Shown in pieces: positions 42,905 to 51,278 of a DNA stretch of 64,000 nt. The position numbers and the translations under genes are program-made. Location of the stretch: positions 117,154 through 181,153 of the forward strand of contig NZ_KE383853.1 of NCBI RefSeq assembly GCF_000422485.1, in the 5' to 3' direction. Position 1 is the first letter of the stretch; every line of letters begins with the position of its first letter. The stretch comes from Paenibacillus pasadenensis DSM 19293 (GTDB lineage: Bacteria; Bacillota; Bacilli; Paenibacillales; Paenibacillaceae). A model generated the notes under the pieces. It saw only the letters and a program-made list of their open reading frames with translations. It was not told where the DNA came from and ran no database searches.

Positions 42905-43984
42905 ATGAGCCGCAAGCTGCTTCATCCGTCGACCGTCACCGCCCTCTGCGCCGCCCTGCTCATGGCGCTCATGGCCTTTTATCCCGCTTCCGTGCTGGCC
43001 TCGTCCCTGCGCGGCCTTTCGATCTGGTGGGAGGTGCTGTTCCCCGCCCTCTTCCCGTTCTTCGTCCTGTCGGAGCTCATGCTCGGACTCGGCATCGTCC
43101 ATTTCGCCGGGAAGCTGCTCGACCCCGTCATGCGGCCGGTATTCCGCATACCGGGAAGCGGAGGCTTCGTGCTGGCGATGGGCTATCTGTCCGGCTATCC
43201 GGTCGGAGCTCGCCTGGCGTCCCAGCTCTGGGACCAGAAGCTCATCTCGCGGGTGGAAGGAGAGAGGCTCGTCGCGGTCACGACGACCTCCGATCCGATC
43301 TTCCTCATCGGCGCCGTTTCGGTCGGCTTCTTCCACCAGGCCGCGATCGCGCCCGTGCTGGCGGCCGCGCACTACGGCAGCAGCCTCGCGATCGGCTTCC
43401 TCATGCGCTGGCACGGCCGCGGCGAAGCGGAGGAGGCTGCTCCCGAGCCGATGCCGCCCCGCCGCAACTCGTCCGCCCGCAAGCGAGGCGGCATCGGCTC
43501 CGCGCTGAAGGCGATGCACGAGGCGAGGCTGCTCGACGGCCGCCCGTTCAGCGTGCTCGTGCGAGATGCCGTCCAGTCGGGGCTGCGGCTCATGATTGTC
43601 GTCGGCGGGCTGGTCGTCGTGTTCTCCGTCCTCATGGAGCTGCTCCGCGAGACGTCGCTGCTCGGCCTGCTGGAAGCGGGACTCGGCCTCGTGTTCGAAG
43701 CGTTCGGCGGCTCGGCCTCCTCCGCCGCTCCGGTCATCAGCGGCCTGTTCGAGGTGACGCTCGGAGCCAAAGCCTCCTCCGAAGCGAGCCTCGCGCTCCT
43801 CCACCGTACTGCGCTCGCCGCCTGGGTGCTCAGCTGGGCCGGACTCTCGGTCCACGCGCAGATCGCCAGCCTCGTCAGCCATACCGGCATGCGGTACCGG
43901 CCGTTCCTGCTCGCCCGCTTCCTGCACGGACTGCTCGCCGCCGGCATGGTATACGCCCTTTGGGGCTGGATCGGTCCCGGATGA
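42905..43984 (+). CDS. ylbJ: Sporulation integral membrane protein YlbJ
   Basis: This 359-residue membrane protein has about eight helices and nucleoside-recognition (Gate) domains. Typical YlbJ segments are WWEVLFPALFPFFVLSELM, GYLSGYPVGARLASQLW, TSDPIFLIGAVSVGFF and FEVTLGAKASSEASL near the C-terminus. In Bacillus it is made in the mother cell and is needed for heat-resistant spores. The ATG has GAAGGAG nine bases upstream. A central linker (residues about 175-200) is arginine- and proline-rich. Confidence 0.93.
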   Translation: MSRKLLHPSTVTALCAALLMALMAFYPASVLASSLRGLSIWWEVLFPALFPFFVLSELMLGLGIVHFAGKLLDPVMRPVFRIPGSGGFVLAMGYLSGYPVGARLASQLWDQKLISRVEGERLVAVTTTSDPIFLIGAVSVGFFHQAAIAPVLAAAHYGSSLAIGFLMRWHGRGEAEEAAPEPMPPRRNSSARKRGGIGSALKAMHEARLLDGRPFSVLVRDAVQSGLRLMIVVGGLVVVFSVLMELLRETSLLGLLEAGLGLVFEAFGGSASSAAPVISGLFEVTLGAKASSEASLALLHRTALAAWVLSWAGLSVHAQIASLVSHTGMRYRPFLLARFLHGLLAAGMVYALWGWIGPG

Positions 43985-44075
43985 GCCGCTCCCGACAGAG
44001 GCCGCCGTCATTGTGTTCGCCCGCGATTTCCGCTATCATTTGGGTATCCTGATTGATTCGGAAGGAGCGCCTGCG

Positions 44076-44906
44076 TTGTTGAACTATGTGGTATTGAGCC
44101 GAGGCGACCGGCTGTCCAACGAGCTGACGGAACGGTTTCACCGGCTGGCGGCCGGACGCGGATTCATCCGCAACGACAAGAAACCGGACATGGTCATCTC
44201 CATCGGCGGAGACGGCACTCTGCTTCATGCCTTCCATACTTATCTGGAGCGGATCGAGGAGGTCGCCTTCGTCGGCGTCCATACCGGCCATCTCGGCTTT
44301 TACGCCGACTGGCAGGCGGACGAGCTGGAGGAGCTCGTGCGCATGATGGCCGAGCAGCAGCCCAAGCTGGTCCATTATCCGCTCGCCCAGATCGAGCTCG
44401 ATACGCCGGAGGGAACGACCGGCTATCTGGCGCTCAATGAGTTCACCCTCAAGGGCGTGGACGGCACGCTCGTCGTGCAGGTGAACATCAACGACGAGCC
44501 GTTCGAGATGTTCCGCGGCGACGGCATGGTCATCTCGACGCCGACCGGCAGCACCGCATACAACAAAAGCCTGAACGGCGCCGTCATCCATCCGTCGATC
44601 CCGTCGCTGCAGCTGGCGGAGATCGCCTCGATCAACAACCGCGTCTATCGGACGCTCGGCACGTCGGTCATCCTGCCGCAGCATCATCACTGCGATCTGC
44701 TGTCCAAAAAAGACCAGCGGCTGCTGCTGACGATCGATCACCTGAACATCCAGCGCTCGGACATCCGCTCGATCCGCTGCAGCGTCGCCGAGTCGCGGGT
44801 CAGCTTCGCGCGCTATCGCCCGTTTCCGTTCTGGAACCGCGTGCGCGACGCCTTCATCGACACGAACGATTCCCAGCCTCAGCCCGACTCGCGGTTTCCG
44901 GGCTGA
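44076..44906 (+). CDS. NAD kinase
   Basis: This 276-residue enzyme phosphorylates NAD to NADP with ATP or polyphosphate. The GGDGT motif lies at 44-48, and LNEFTLKG, VQVNINDEP, GDGMVISTPTGSTAYNKS and HPSIPSLQL are all typical. The start is a TTG at 44076, eight bases after AAGGAG; a second TTG follows directly at 44079. There is no ATG in reach. It lies about 90 bases after ylbJ with no terminator between, so some co-transcription is possible. In Bacillus two paralogues exist; this one resembles YtdI/PpnKB by length. Confidence 0.93.
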   Translation: MLNYVVLSRGDRLSNELTERFHRLAAGRGFIRNDKKPDMVISIGGDGTLLHAFHTYLERIEEVAFVGVHTGHLGFYADWQADELEELVRMMAEQQPKLVHYPLAQIELDTPEGTTGYLALNEFTLKGVDGTLVVQVNINDEPFEMFRGDGMVISTPTGSTAYNKSLNGAVIHPSIPSLQLAEIASINNRVYRTLGTSVILPQHHHCDLLSKKDQRLLLTIDHLNIQRSDIRSIRCSVAESRVSFARYRPFPFWNRVRDAFIDTNDSQPQPDSRFPG

Positions 44907-44964
44907 ACGGCCGCAGCTCCCGCGGGACATGCGCCGGACAGGACAAGCCGCGCAAGGCGCCATG

Positions 44965-45008
44965 AAAAAGGGACGTGCACGAGCTTGCGCTCGTGCACGT
45001 CCCTTTTT
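44965..45008. terminator. Bidirectional intrinsic terminator between NAD kinase and yutD
   Basis: An almost perfect 20-bp hairpin (GGGACGTGCACGAGC and complement) with a TTGC loop has five A residues on one side and five T residues on the other. Confidence 0.93.
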
Positions 45009-45042
45009 GCCGCTCTCCTGCATCCGCCGAGCCCGCTAATCG

Positions 45043-46083
45043 CTAGCTGCCGGACGGTCCGCCGGGTCCCGGACCGGCTGGAGGCTGGCCTCCGCCGGCC
45101 TGCGGCTTGCGGCGGCCTCCCTGCGGACGCTCGCCGCCTTGTGGACGCTCGCCGCCACCCGGACGCTCGCCGGCTCCGCCTTGGCGCGTCTCGCCCGGCT
45201 GCTGCTGCGGCGCATGCTCGCCTCCCGAGCCGCCGCTGCGGCCGCCGCGCCGATGCGAGCCGCCTCGACGGCCGCCGCCCGAGCTCTGCGGCGACCGCTC
45301 GCCGCGGTCGGCACGCGGCGTCTCGCCCTGCGCTTCGCGCGCCCGCTCGCCTCCCGGCTCGCGCTGCCGCTCCGAAGCGGCGGAAGCTCCGCCCTGGTCG
45401 CGGCGCTCCCGCCGCTCGCGCTTCTCGCCGCCGCCGGGCGAAGCCTGCTCGCGCCGGTCGGAGCCGGCGGAGGCATGCTCCCGCCGTTCGCCGCGCCGCT
45501 CGGAGCCGCTCGAGGCATGCTCGCGGCGCTTGCCGCCATGCGGCCCTCCGCCGCCCTGGCGCTTGCCTCCGCCTGTCCGGCCGCCCTGCGGCTGGCGGCG
45601 CTCGCCGGCGGCAGCCGCTTCGGCCTCGCCATCGGCCGCCGAGTCGCCCGCCGCTCCGCGCTTCGAGCCGGAAGAGCGGTCCGCCCCGCGCCGGCGGTCG
45701 GCGGCCGGAGGACGGCTGTAGCTGTCCTCCTCGAAGCGCCGCACGCCCGGCACGATGACGATGTCGCCGGCCGCCGGCTGCTCCGGCGGAGCGTCCGGAT
45801 CGGCGGATGCCGGCTCCTTGAGCTCCATCACGAAATACGCGCAGCCGAAGTTGCAATACTCGTTGATATATTCCATGAGGCTGGAATAGGACGTGTCCCG
45901 GTTCGCCTTCGGATGGCCGTCGCGGTAGAAGCCCTTGAGCCGGAGCTGGCTGTATCCCCAGTCTCCGACGATATAGTCGTAGCGCTCCAGCACGTCGCTG
46001 TAGCGGTCCCGGAATACTTCGGCGTTCCAGGCGGTCTTGTGTTCATGGATCAGCTCGTACTTCTTCGTTCCGACAAAGATCAC
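45043..46083 (-). CDS. YutD (DUF1027) family protein with long arginine/glycine-rich tail
   Basis: This 346-residue protein has a first ~100 residues that match YutD (KKYELIHEHKTAWN, then ERYDYIVGDWGYSQLRLKGF and YCNFGCAYFVMEL). The next ~220 residues are an extreme low-complexity tail made of R, G, E, S, A, Q and P, with RGG/QGG and GERPQGG repeats. B. subtilis YutD is only about 100 residues. The start is GTG 46083, six bases after AGGAGGG; an ATG at 46158 would overlap lipA. Function is unknown; the tail suggests RNA or polyanion binding (inference). Confidence 0.82.
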   Translation of the reverse strand: MIFVGTKKYELIHEHKTAWNAEVFRDRYSDVLERYDYIVGDWGYSQLRLKGFYRDGHPKANRDTSYSSLMEYINEYCNFGCAYFVMELKEPASADPDAPPEQPAAGDIVIVPGVRRFEEDSYSRPPAADRRRGADRSSGSKRGAAGDSAADGEAEAAAAGERRQPQGGRTGGGKRQGGGGPHGGKRREHASSGSERRGERREHASAGSDRREQASPGGGEKRERRERRDQGGASAASERQREPGGERAREAQGETPRADRGERSPQSSGGGRRGGSHRRGGRSGGSGGEHAPQQQPGETRQGGAGERPGGGERPQGGERPQGGRRKPQAGGGQPPAGPGPGGPSGS

Positions 46084-46114
46084 CGGTAGCCCTCCTAGCG
46101 GCCCGGGCGGCCGG

Positions 46115-47011
46115 TCATACTCCGGATGCCGCTCCTGCTGCAGATTTGACCTGTTCATGCGCGTGGTACGAGCTGCGCACCATCGGTCCGGATTCGACGT
46201 GGCTGAAGCCGCGCGCGAGGCCGTCTTCCTTCAGCTGCTTGAACTCGTCCGGATGGACGTAGCGCGCGACCGCCAGATGGTTCGGCGACGGCTGCAAATA
46301 CTGGCCGAGCGTCAAGATGTTGACGTCGACCGAGCGCAGATCGTCCATCGAAGCGATGATTTCCTCGTATTCCTCGCCGACGCCGAGCATGATGCTCGAC
46401 TTGGTCGGAATCGACGGAGCCATCTCCTTGGCCCGGCGCAGCAGCTCGATCGAGCGCTTGTACTTCGCCTTGGCGCGGACCCGGTCCGACAGCCGCTCGA
46501 CCGTCTCGATGTTATGGTTGAGGATATCGGGCTTGGCGTCCATCACGATCCGCAGCGACTCCTCGTTGCCGAGGAAGTCGGGAATGAGCACCTCCACGCT
46601 GCACAGCGGCAGGCGGGCGCGGATCGCCTTGATCGTCGCGGCGAAGATCGAAGCGCCGCCGTCCTTCAGGTCGTCGCGCGCCACGGAGGTGACGACGCAG
46701 TGGCGCAGGCCCATCTGCTCGGCCGCTTCGGCGACCCGCTCCGGCTCCTGCAGGTCGAGCTCGGTCGGCAGGCCGGTCTTGACGGCGCAGAACCGGCACG
46801 CGCGCGTGCAGATGTCGCCTAGAATCATGAAGGTCGCGGTGCGGTTGGCCCAGCATTCGTAGATGTTGGGGCAGCGCGCTTCCTCGCAGACCGTATGCAG
46901 CGTCTTGGAACGCATCATATCTTTAAGCTCGGCGTAGTGGCCGTCGGTCTGAAGCTTGATCTTGAGCCATTCCGGCTTCGGCAGCTTCGGTTTGGGAGCT
47001 CTGGTGCTCAT
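46115..47011 (-). CDS. lipA: Lipoyl synthase
   Basis: This is a 298-residue radical SAM enzyme that inserts two sulfurs into protein-bound octanoyl groups. Both clusters are visible: auxiliary C42-x4-C47-x5-C53 and radical SAM C68-x3-C72-x2-C75. The C-terminal serine ligand lies in RSSYHAHE. Conserved lipA segments [14 protein letters not shown] and HNIETV are present. The start follows AGGGGA, and a promoter lies about 65 bases upstream. It is cotranscribed with yutD, as in other Bacillales. Confidence 0.96.
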   Translation of the reverse strand: MSTRAPKPKLPKPEWLKIKLQTDGHYAELKDMMRSKTLHTVCEEARCPNIYECWANRTATFMILGDICTRACRFCAVKTGLPTELDLQEPERVAEAAEQMGLRHCVVTSVARDDLKDGGASIFAATIKAIRARLPLCSVEVLIPDFLGNEESLRIVMDAKPDILNHNIETVERLSDRVRAKAKYKRSIELLRRAKEMAPSIPTKSSIMLGVGEEYEEIIASMDDLRSVDVNILTLGQYLQPSPNHLAVARYVHPDEFKQLKEDGLARGFSHVESGPMVRSSYHAHEQVKSAAGAASGV

Positions 47012-47072
47012 GGAATCCCCTGCTTTCGCTTTCTGTCGTTCGGTAGAAAAAAGGGCGTAAAACCTGACCTCC

Positions 47073-47100
47073 ATTATAACATGTTTCGGATAAAATCCAA
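47073..47100 (-). promoter_or_regulatory. Sigma-A promoter of lipA-yutD
   Basis: On the minus strand, TTGGAT (47095-47100) and a perfect TATAAT (47073-47078) are separated by 16 bases. Confidence 0.65.
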
Positions 47101-47158
47101 TCGGAACGCAGAACCTACGGGAGCGAGCTCAAGTTCCCGGCGGAGGTGGACATTAGCA

Positions 47159-48184
47159 ATGAAGAAATGGATGGCCCTGACGGCTGCGGCGATGCTGCTC
47201 GGCGCCTCGCTCGGTCAGCCGGCGCACGCGGCTCCCGCATCGGAAGCGGACGCGAAGGAGGCGGGAGCGCCGGAGCAGCGCCGCGCCGCCTACGGGCAGC
47301 TCTCCCTCATGACGGGACTGGATTGGGAACAGATCGCCGCCCTCGACCAGTACGAGCGCACGCTGCGCAAGGCGCGGCCCAAGGCGCGCCCGAAGCTCGG
47401 CTCCTGGGCCGGCCTGTACGCTTCGCCGGAGCAGTGGAGCGGAGCGACGAACCCGGATCCGAGCGATCGCAATCCGGATTCGATCCGCTTTTTCGGCGGC
47501 ATCGGCCGCGACGGCGACGGCGACGGCAAGGCCGATCCGAGCAGCGACATCGACCTGCTCTACGCCCAGGCGTCGGCCGTCGCGCGCTTCGGCGGCACGG
47601 CAGACGACTTCTCGATCGGTGTCTGGGAATTCTACCACAATCAGCGCGCCGTCCAGCGGGTCAACCAGTTCACGCTGCTGTACCGCACGTTCGGACGGCT
47701 CGATCTCGACGGCAGCGCCTTTCCGGTGCCGGTCGGGACGGACTACTCCTATCGCAGCACCTGGGGAACGGCCCGCGGCTGGGGCGGGCATCGGACGCAC
47801 GAGGGCACCGACATCTTCGCCGGCCACGGCCTGCCGGTGCGCAGCACCTGCTACGGCGTCATCGAGAACATGGGCTGGAACGCCTACGGAGGCTGGCGCA
47901 TCGGCATCCGCGACCTCGACAACCGCTACCATTATTATGCGCATCTGTCCGGCTTCGACAAGTCGCTGCGCTGCGGCATGACGGTCGAGCCCGGCCGCAC
48001 GCTCGGCTGGGTCGGCAGCTCCGGCTACGGCAAGCCCGGCACGTCCGGCAAATTCCCGCCTCATCTCCACTACGGCATCTATCGGGATCGCGGCATGATC
48101 GAGTGGGCGTTCGACCCTTATCCGCTGCTGCGCCAGTGGGAAAAGGCCGAAGCGAAAGCGAAGAAAGCCCGCCGCGGCCGCTAG
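47159..48184 (+). CDS. lytH: M23 family peptidase, LytH/YunA-like
   Basis: This 341-residue exported protein has a signal peptide (1 to about 25) and a middle region (about 40-180) containing the charged GRDGDGDGKADPSSD loop. The M23 domain has metal ligands H214 and D218 (HRTHEGTDIF) and H304 in the HLHYG motif. LytH in Bacillus trims peptide side chains in spore cortex peptidoglycan (L-Ala-D-Glu endopeptidase). The neighbours lipA and yunB support this by conserved gene order. Start has GGAGGTGG nine bases upstream. Confidence 0.85.
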   Translation: MKKWMALTAAAMLLGASLGQPAHAAPASEADAKEAGAPEQRRAAYGQLSLMTGLDWEQIAALDQYERTLRKARPKARPKLGSWAGLYASPEQWSGATNPDPSDRNPDSIRFFGGIGRDGDGDGKADPSSDIDLLYAQASAVARFGGTADDFSIGVWEFYHNQRAVQRVNQFTLLYRTFGRLDLDGSAFPVPVGTDYSYRSTWGTARGWGGHRTHEGTDIFAGHGLPVRSTCYGVIENMGWNAYGGWRIGIRDLDNRYHYYAHLSGFDKSLRCGMTVEPGRTLGWVGSSGYGKPGTSGKFPPHLHYGIYRDRGMIEWAFDPYPLLRQWEKAEAKAKKARRGR

Positions 48185-48236
48185 CGGCGCCGCAGCCCTT
48201 TCGGCAAGCCTCGTCAGCCTCAGCCCGCATGATCCG

Positions 48237-48265
48237 AGCCGCCCTCATGCAGGGCGGCTTTTTGC
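48237..48265 (+). terminator. Intrinsic terminator after the lytH-like gene
   Basis: A nine-pair perfect stem AGCCGCCCT/AGGGCGGCT with a five-base loop is followed by TTTTTGCTTT. Confidence 0.85.
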
Positions 48266-48328
48266 TTTCTCCCCTTCCCCGGAGTAGGATAGGAGCGATA
48301 GATGATAGTTGCCAAAGGAGGCTAAAGG

Positions 48329-49180
48329 ATGGCTTCGTCCCCTAGCATCGTCTGCATCACCGGCGCCTCATCCGGCATCGGCCTCGCCACCGCGCTCCGC
48401 CTCGCCGGGGAAGGCCATGCCGTCTATGCCGGCACCCGCCATCCCGAACGGGATCAAGCCGCCTATGCCGGCACGCCCAACCTGACGTTCCTGGAGATGG
48501 AGGTGACCGATCCCGCCTCGCTCGAACGGGCCTTCCGCCGCATCGACGAGCATCACGGCAAGCTGGACGCGCTGTTCTGCAACGCCGGCTACGGCATGCT
48601 GCGCACGCTGGAGCAAGCCGACATGGAAGACGTGCGCCGGCTGTTCGAGACCAATGTGTTCGGCGTCATGAGCACGATCCGGGCGGCGCTGCCGCTGCTG
48701 AAGCGCTCCGACAACGGTTATGTGCTGGCCACCTCCAGCGTCGGCGGCCTGGTCGGACAGCCGTTCAACGAGCTGTATTGCTCCAGCAAGTTCGCGCTCG
48801 AAGGCCTGCTCGAAAGCCTCGCGACCTATTACAAGCCCGCGTTCAACATCGATGTCACGCTGATCGAGCCGGGCGCCGTCGCGACGGCGTTCTCCGGCAC
48901 GGTCATGGAGCAGGTGTCCCGGACGGGCGGCATCCTCGAGGATGAGTACAAGCCCCTATTGACCCGCTACCTCGACCGGTTCGCCTCGCGCACGAGCGTG
49001 CCGCAGACGGGCGAGGACGTCGCCGGCATCGTGTCCGCCCTGCTCGCCATGGAAGAGAAGCCGCTGCGCGTGCGCACCTCGGAGGCGGCCGAGGCTTTCG
49101 CCCGCTTCAAGACCATGCAGGATCCGGACGGCCTTCAGGGGCTCCGCAATACGCGCAGGCTGCACCTGGATCTCGAGTAG
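48329..49180 (+). CDS. SDR family oxidoreductase
   Basis: This 283-residue classical short-chain dehydrogenase has the NAD(P)-binding TGASSGIGLA near residue 11, NAG in FCNAGYG, catalytic serine in ATSSVGG, and YCSSK (Tyr and Lys of the active site). The tail beyond residue 200 is long and of unknown purpose. It looks like B. subtilis YusZ-type oxidoreductases, but the substrate is not predictable. It is a single-gene unit ended by a symmetric terminator. Confidence 0.9.
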   Translation: MASSPSIVCITGASSGIGLATALRLAGEGHAVYAGTRHPERDQAAYAGTPNLTFLEMEVTDPASLERAFRRIDEHHGKLDALFCNAGYGMLRTLEQADMEDVRRLFETNVFGVMSTIRAALPLLKRSDNGYVLATSSVGGLVGQPFNELYCSSKFALEGLLESLATYYKPAFNIDVTLIEPGAVATAFSGTVMEQVSRTGGILEDEYKPLLTRYLDRFASRTSVPQTGEDVAGIVSALLAMEEKPLRVRTSEAAEAFARFKTMQDPDGLQGLRNTRRLHLDLE

Positions 49181-49198
49181 GCAAGGCATTGTACGACG

Positions 49199-49245
49199 AA
49201 ACGACCCGAGAGAAGGCCCTCAAGGGCTTTCTCCCGGGTCGTTTT
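49199..49245. terminator. Bidirectional intrinsic terminator between the SDR gene and yunB
   Basis: AACGACCCG pairs with CGGGTCGTT, with further pairs GAGAAGGCCC/GGGCTTTCTC inside. The tail TTTT lies on the plus side and TTTCG on the minus side. It overlaps the last codons of yunB (stop 49220). Confidence 0.75.
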
Positions 49246-50179
49246 CCGTTTGGTCCGCGCTGTTGCCGGGCGGGGCCGCTCCCGCGTCCGCGCCGCCCGA
49301 GGGCGGCGGCAGCGTGAGCGCGGGCGCGGCCGCCGCGCTGTCTCCGATCGGCTTGCCCTTGCCGTCGTAATAGTACATCGGCACGTCTCCGACGACCATC
49401 AGGTAGGAGATCGGAATTTCCGTATCGACCGTCTGCGAGGCGGCATTAAACGGAATGATGACCGACAGCTCCGTGTGGATGCGCATGTAGACCTCGACGA
49501 GGATCATGTTGATGCCCGCATCCTTCTGCCTCGTGCTCAGCTCGACCTTGGCATCGCCGATCGGCTCGAATCGGATCGGCACGCGCGGGCCGAACGAGGC
49601 GAGCAGCGCGCTGTCCAGCGCTTGCCCGATCGGCACGCCCTCGCGAAAGCTCTCGCTTTCCTGCAGCGTATGCTGCACCGTCTGGATCGTCTGCGCCGTG
49701 ATCCTCATATGCTCGTTGTAGTTCATCATGAAGCCGCTCACCTTGCCGGAGGCGTCCATCTTCCACTCGATCAGGTTCTCGAGCTTGGCGCCCGTGGCGA
49801 CCTGATCGGTGATCGCCTTGTTGATCGCCTCCGTCATGATCTGCTTCACCTTGAGCTGGGCGATCCGCATGAGCGGCGGCTGCAGCTCGCGTTCCAGGTA
49901 AAAATAGCCGTTGAGCGTCCCGAACGCCAGCAGCAGCGCGATCGTCAGCAGCATCCATCGCCAGCGCCTGCGCCGCGTCTGGCGGGGGCGCCCAGCATCC
50001 CCGGCGAGCGGAGCCGCCCGGCGGCTCCGCGAAGAAAACAGCGGGCGGGGCCGCAGACGTCCGGACCCCGCGCTCCGGCTCCCGGAAGAAGCGGAGCGGG
50101 ACAGCCTCATCCTCCGGACCGGCCGCATCGGCAGCGCCGGCAGCCGCCAAGGGGCGCGTCTTTTTCCCCATCTCGCCAT
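49220..50179 (-). CDS. yunB: Sporulation protein YunB
   Basis: This 319-residue membrane-anchored protein has a basic cytoplasmic N-terminal region (about 1-74, rich in R and S), one transmembrane helix (about 75-93) and an outer domain. The outer domain carries YunB segments: RIAQLKVKQIMTEAINKAI, FMMNYNEHMRI, GQALDSALLASFGPR, TELSVIIPFNA and EIPISYLMVVGDVP. The end is proline- and glycine-rich. B. subtilis YunB (254 residues) is a sigma-E-controlled sporulation protein. The ATG has GAGGAGGG six bases upstream. Confidence 0.9.
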   Translation of the reverse strand: MARWGKRRAPWRLPALPMRPVRRMRLSRSASSGSRSAGSGRLRPRPLFSSRSRRAAPLAGDAGRPRQTRRRRWRWMLLTIALLLAFGTLNGYFYLERELQPPLMRIAQLKVKQIMTEAINKAITDQVATGAKLENLIEWKMDASGKVSGFMMNYNEHMRITAQTIQTVQHTLQESESFREGVPIGQALDSALLASFGPRVPIRFEPIGDAKVELSTRQKDAGINMILVEVYMRIHTELSVIIPFNAASQTVDTEIPISYLMVVGDVPMYYYDGKGKPIGDSAAAAPALTLPPPSGGADAGAAPPGNSADQTENDPGESP

Positions 50180-50215
50180 GCGTTTCCCTCCTCGGACGAA
50201 CTCGCTTCCCTACTC

Positions 50216-50244
50216 ATCGTATGCGGACGGCGGGCTCGTCAGAA
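50216..50244 (-). promoter_or_regulatory. Sigma-E-like promoter of yunB
   Basis: On the minus strand, TTCTGAC (50238-50244) lies 14 bases before CATACGAT (50216-50223), which differs from CATACANT at one base. The arrangement is the same as before ylbJ. Confidence 0.45.
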
Positions 50245-50250
50245 GAAGCC

Positions 50251-50283
50251 AAAAAAACCGGTCCGCCATCATGGCGGACCGGC
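50251..50283 (-). terminator. Intrinsic terminator after the IDEAL-domain gene
   Basis: On the minus strand CCGGTCCGCC pairs with GGCGGACCGG around an ATGAT loop and is followed by seven T residues. Confidence 0.92.
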
Positions 50284-50319
50284 TGCAAAAGGACAAGCGC
50301 GTCCCCGGCTGCGGCCGGG

Positions 50320-50697
50320 CTAGAGAATGGACGAGATGCGGTTGACCGGCATTCCGTTCGAACCGCTCTTGCCCGGCTCCGCGTCCGCGGTCCGGGCGCG
50401 CTCCGTCAGCTCGCGGAACCAGTCCTCGTCCCACGTCAGGAGGGCAAGCTCGATCAGCGTCCGCAGCTCGCCGGCTCCGGCCTGCTGGCCGTGCTCGGAC
50501 AGCTTGCGCACCTTGGAGGCGCGCGCGCCGACGCGCTTGCCGACAATCCGCTCGCGGTCGCTCTGCGTCACGACGATCCGGTAAAACCCGACCGGATCCG
50601 CCGCATCGACATACCCGATGAATCTCTCGTCCATGACGGTGACCCCGCTTACCCAGTCCCCGATCTGAATCGCTTCCATCCCCGTTTCCATGCTCAT
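50320..50697 (-). CDS. IDEAL-domain-like protein
   Basis: This 125-residue protein has an N-terminal half (about 8-65) that looks like a small beta-barrel (GDWVSGVTVMDERFIGYVD). The second half contains ELRTLIELALLTWDEDWF and RELTERA at about 77-101, the pattern of the short IDEAL domain that occurs in several Bacillales regulators (for example ComK-related and YpiB-like proteins). Precise role unknown. Start has GGGAGG eight bases upstream. It lies downstream of the Rrf2 regulator in the same direction (27-base gap). Confidence 0.65.
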   Translation of the reverse strand: MSMETGMEAIQIGDWVSGVTVMDERFIGYVDAADPVGFYRIVVTQSDRERIVGKRVGARASKVRKLSEHGQQAGAGELRTLIELALLTWDEDWFRELTERARTADAEPGKSGSNGMPVNRISSIL

Positions 50698-50724
50698 CTG
50701 CCATTCCTCCCGCCGTTAGTCGCT

Positions 50725-51153
50725 TCAGGTCGACGTCTCTTCCGCCTTCACGCGCTGCAGCACGTCGCGGATGGTCATGCTCTCCAGATGCTGGAGCAGC
50801 TTGGCCTCCGTTTCCGTGAAAATCTCATCCATCACCGCTTCCATGCGGCAGGCGATCATGCAGTCTCCCACCTCGCCGCCGGAGCACCAGCCCGGCTTGA
50901 TCGAGCCGAACGACGTCGCCGAATAGATCTCGGCCAGCGTCGTCTGCTCCGGCAGCCGCTCCAGCAGGTAGCCCCCGCCGATGCCTTCCTTCGTCCCGAT
51001 ATATCCCTGCTTGCGAAGCAAGCTCATCACCTTGCGTATCCGCGACGGATGGGTGTTCACGTTGCGGGCGATGGCATCGCTCGTCGCCATCCGATCCGGC
51101 CGGCTGGCCAGATAGACCAGGCTGTGGACCGCGATGGTAAATTCGCTGTTCAT
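50725..51153 (-). CDS. Rrf2 family transcriptional regulator
   Basis: This 142-residue regulator has an N-terminal winged helix (MNSEFTIAVHSLVYLA, then DAIARNVNTHPSRIRKVMSLL and GGGYLL). Three cysteines lie in the dimer region: C90, C98 and C102. Rrf2 proteins with such cysteines (IscR, NsrR, RsrR) bind iron-sulfur clusters, though spacing here does not match IscR exactly; YwnA-like members lack clusters. ATG at 51153 follows AAGGAAGGGAG. A perfect palindrome over its own -10 suggests autorepression. Confidence 0.9.
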   Translation of the reverse strand: MNSEFTIAVHSLVYLASRPDRMATSDAIARNVNTHPSRIRKVMSLLRKQGYIGTKEGIGGGYLLERLPEQTTLAEIYSATSFGSIKPGWCSGGEVGDCMIACRMEAVMDEIFTETEAKLLQHLESMTIRDVLQRVKAEETST

Positions 51154-51180
51154 CCGCACGCTCCCTTCCTTTCCCGCCGT

Positions 51181-51203
51181 ACTGTTATTTTAATGGTAAC
51201 AGT
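51181..51203. promoter_or_regulatory. Palindromic operator over the Rrf2 promoter
   Basis: ACTGTTA (51181-51187) and TAACAGT (51197-51203) form a perfect inverted repeat with nine bases between. It covers the -10 box of the regulator's promoter, the standard position for an autoregulatory site. Rrf2 factors recognise AT-rich palindromes of about this length. Confidence 0.65.
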
Positions 51204-51215
51204 TGCCCGCGTCAA
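51187..51215 (-). promoter_or_regulatory. Sigma-A promoter of the Rrf2 regulator gene
   Basis: On the minus strand, TTGACG (51210-51215) and TAAAAT (51187-51192) are separated by 17 bases. Confidence 0.75.
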
Positions 51216-51250
51216 TCGTTTACATCGTTTGTTCAATTTAAATAAACTTA

Positions 51251-51278
51251 TTGAATTTTATTTCTAAATATTTATAAT
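51251..51278 (+). promoter_or_regulatory. Sigma-A promoter of the GH26 gene
   Basis: TTGAAT (51251-51256) and a perfect TATAAT (51273-51278) are separated by 16 bases within an AT-rich patch. The leader is about 120 bases and GC-rich. Confidence 0.65.

Noticed and set aside
45139-46089. Plus-strand frame of alanine-rich sequence opposite the YutD gene
   Set aside because: It mirrors the repetitive tail. YutD has a good ribosome binding site and a conserved domain.
46084-46158. ATG start for YutD inside the end of lipA
   Set aside because: It would overlap lipA by 44 bases without a ribosome binding site. The GTG at 46083 has AGGAGGG at ideal spacing and starts at the conserved domain.
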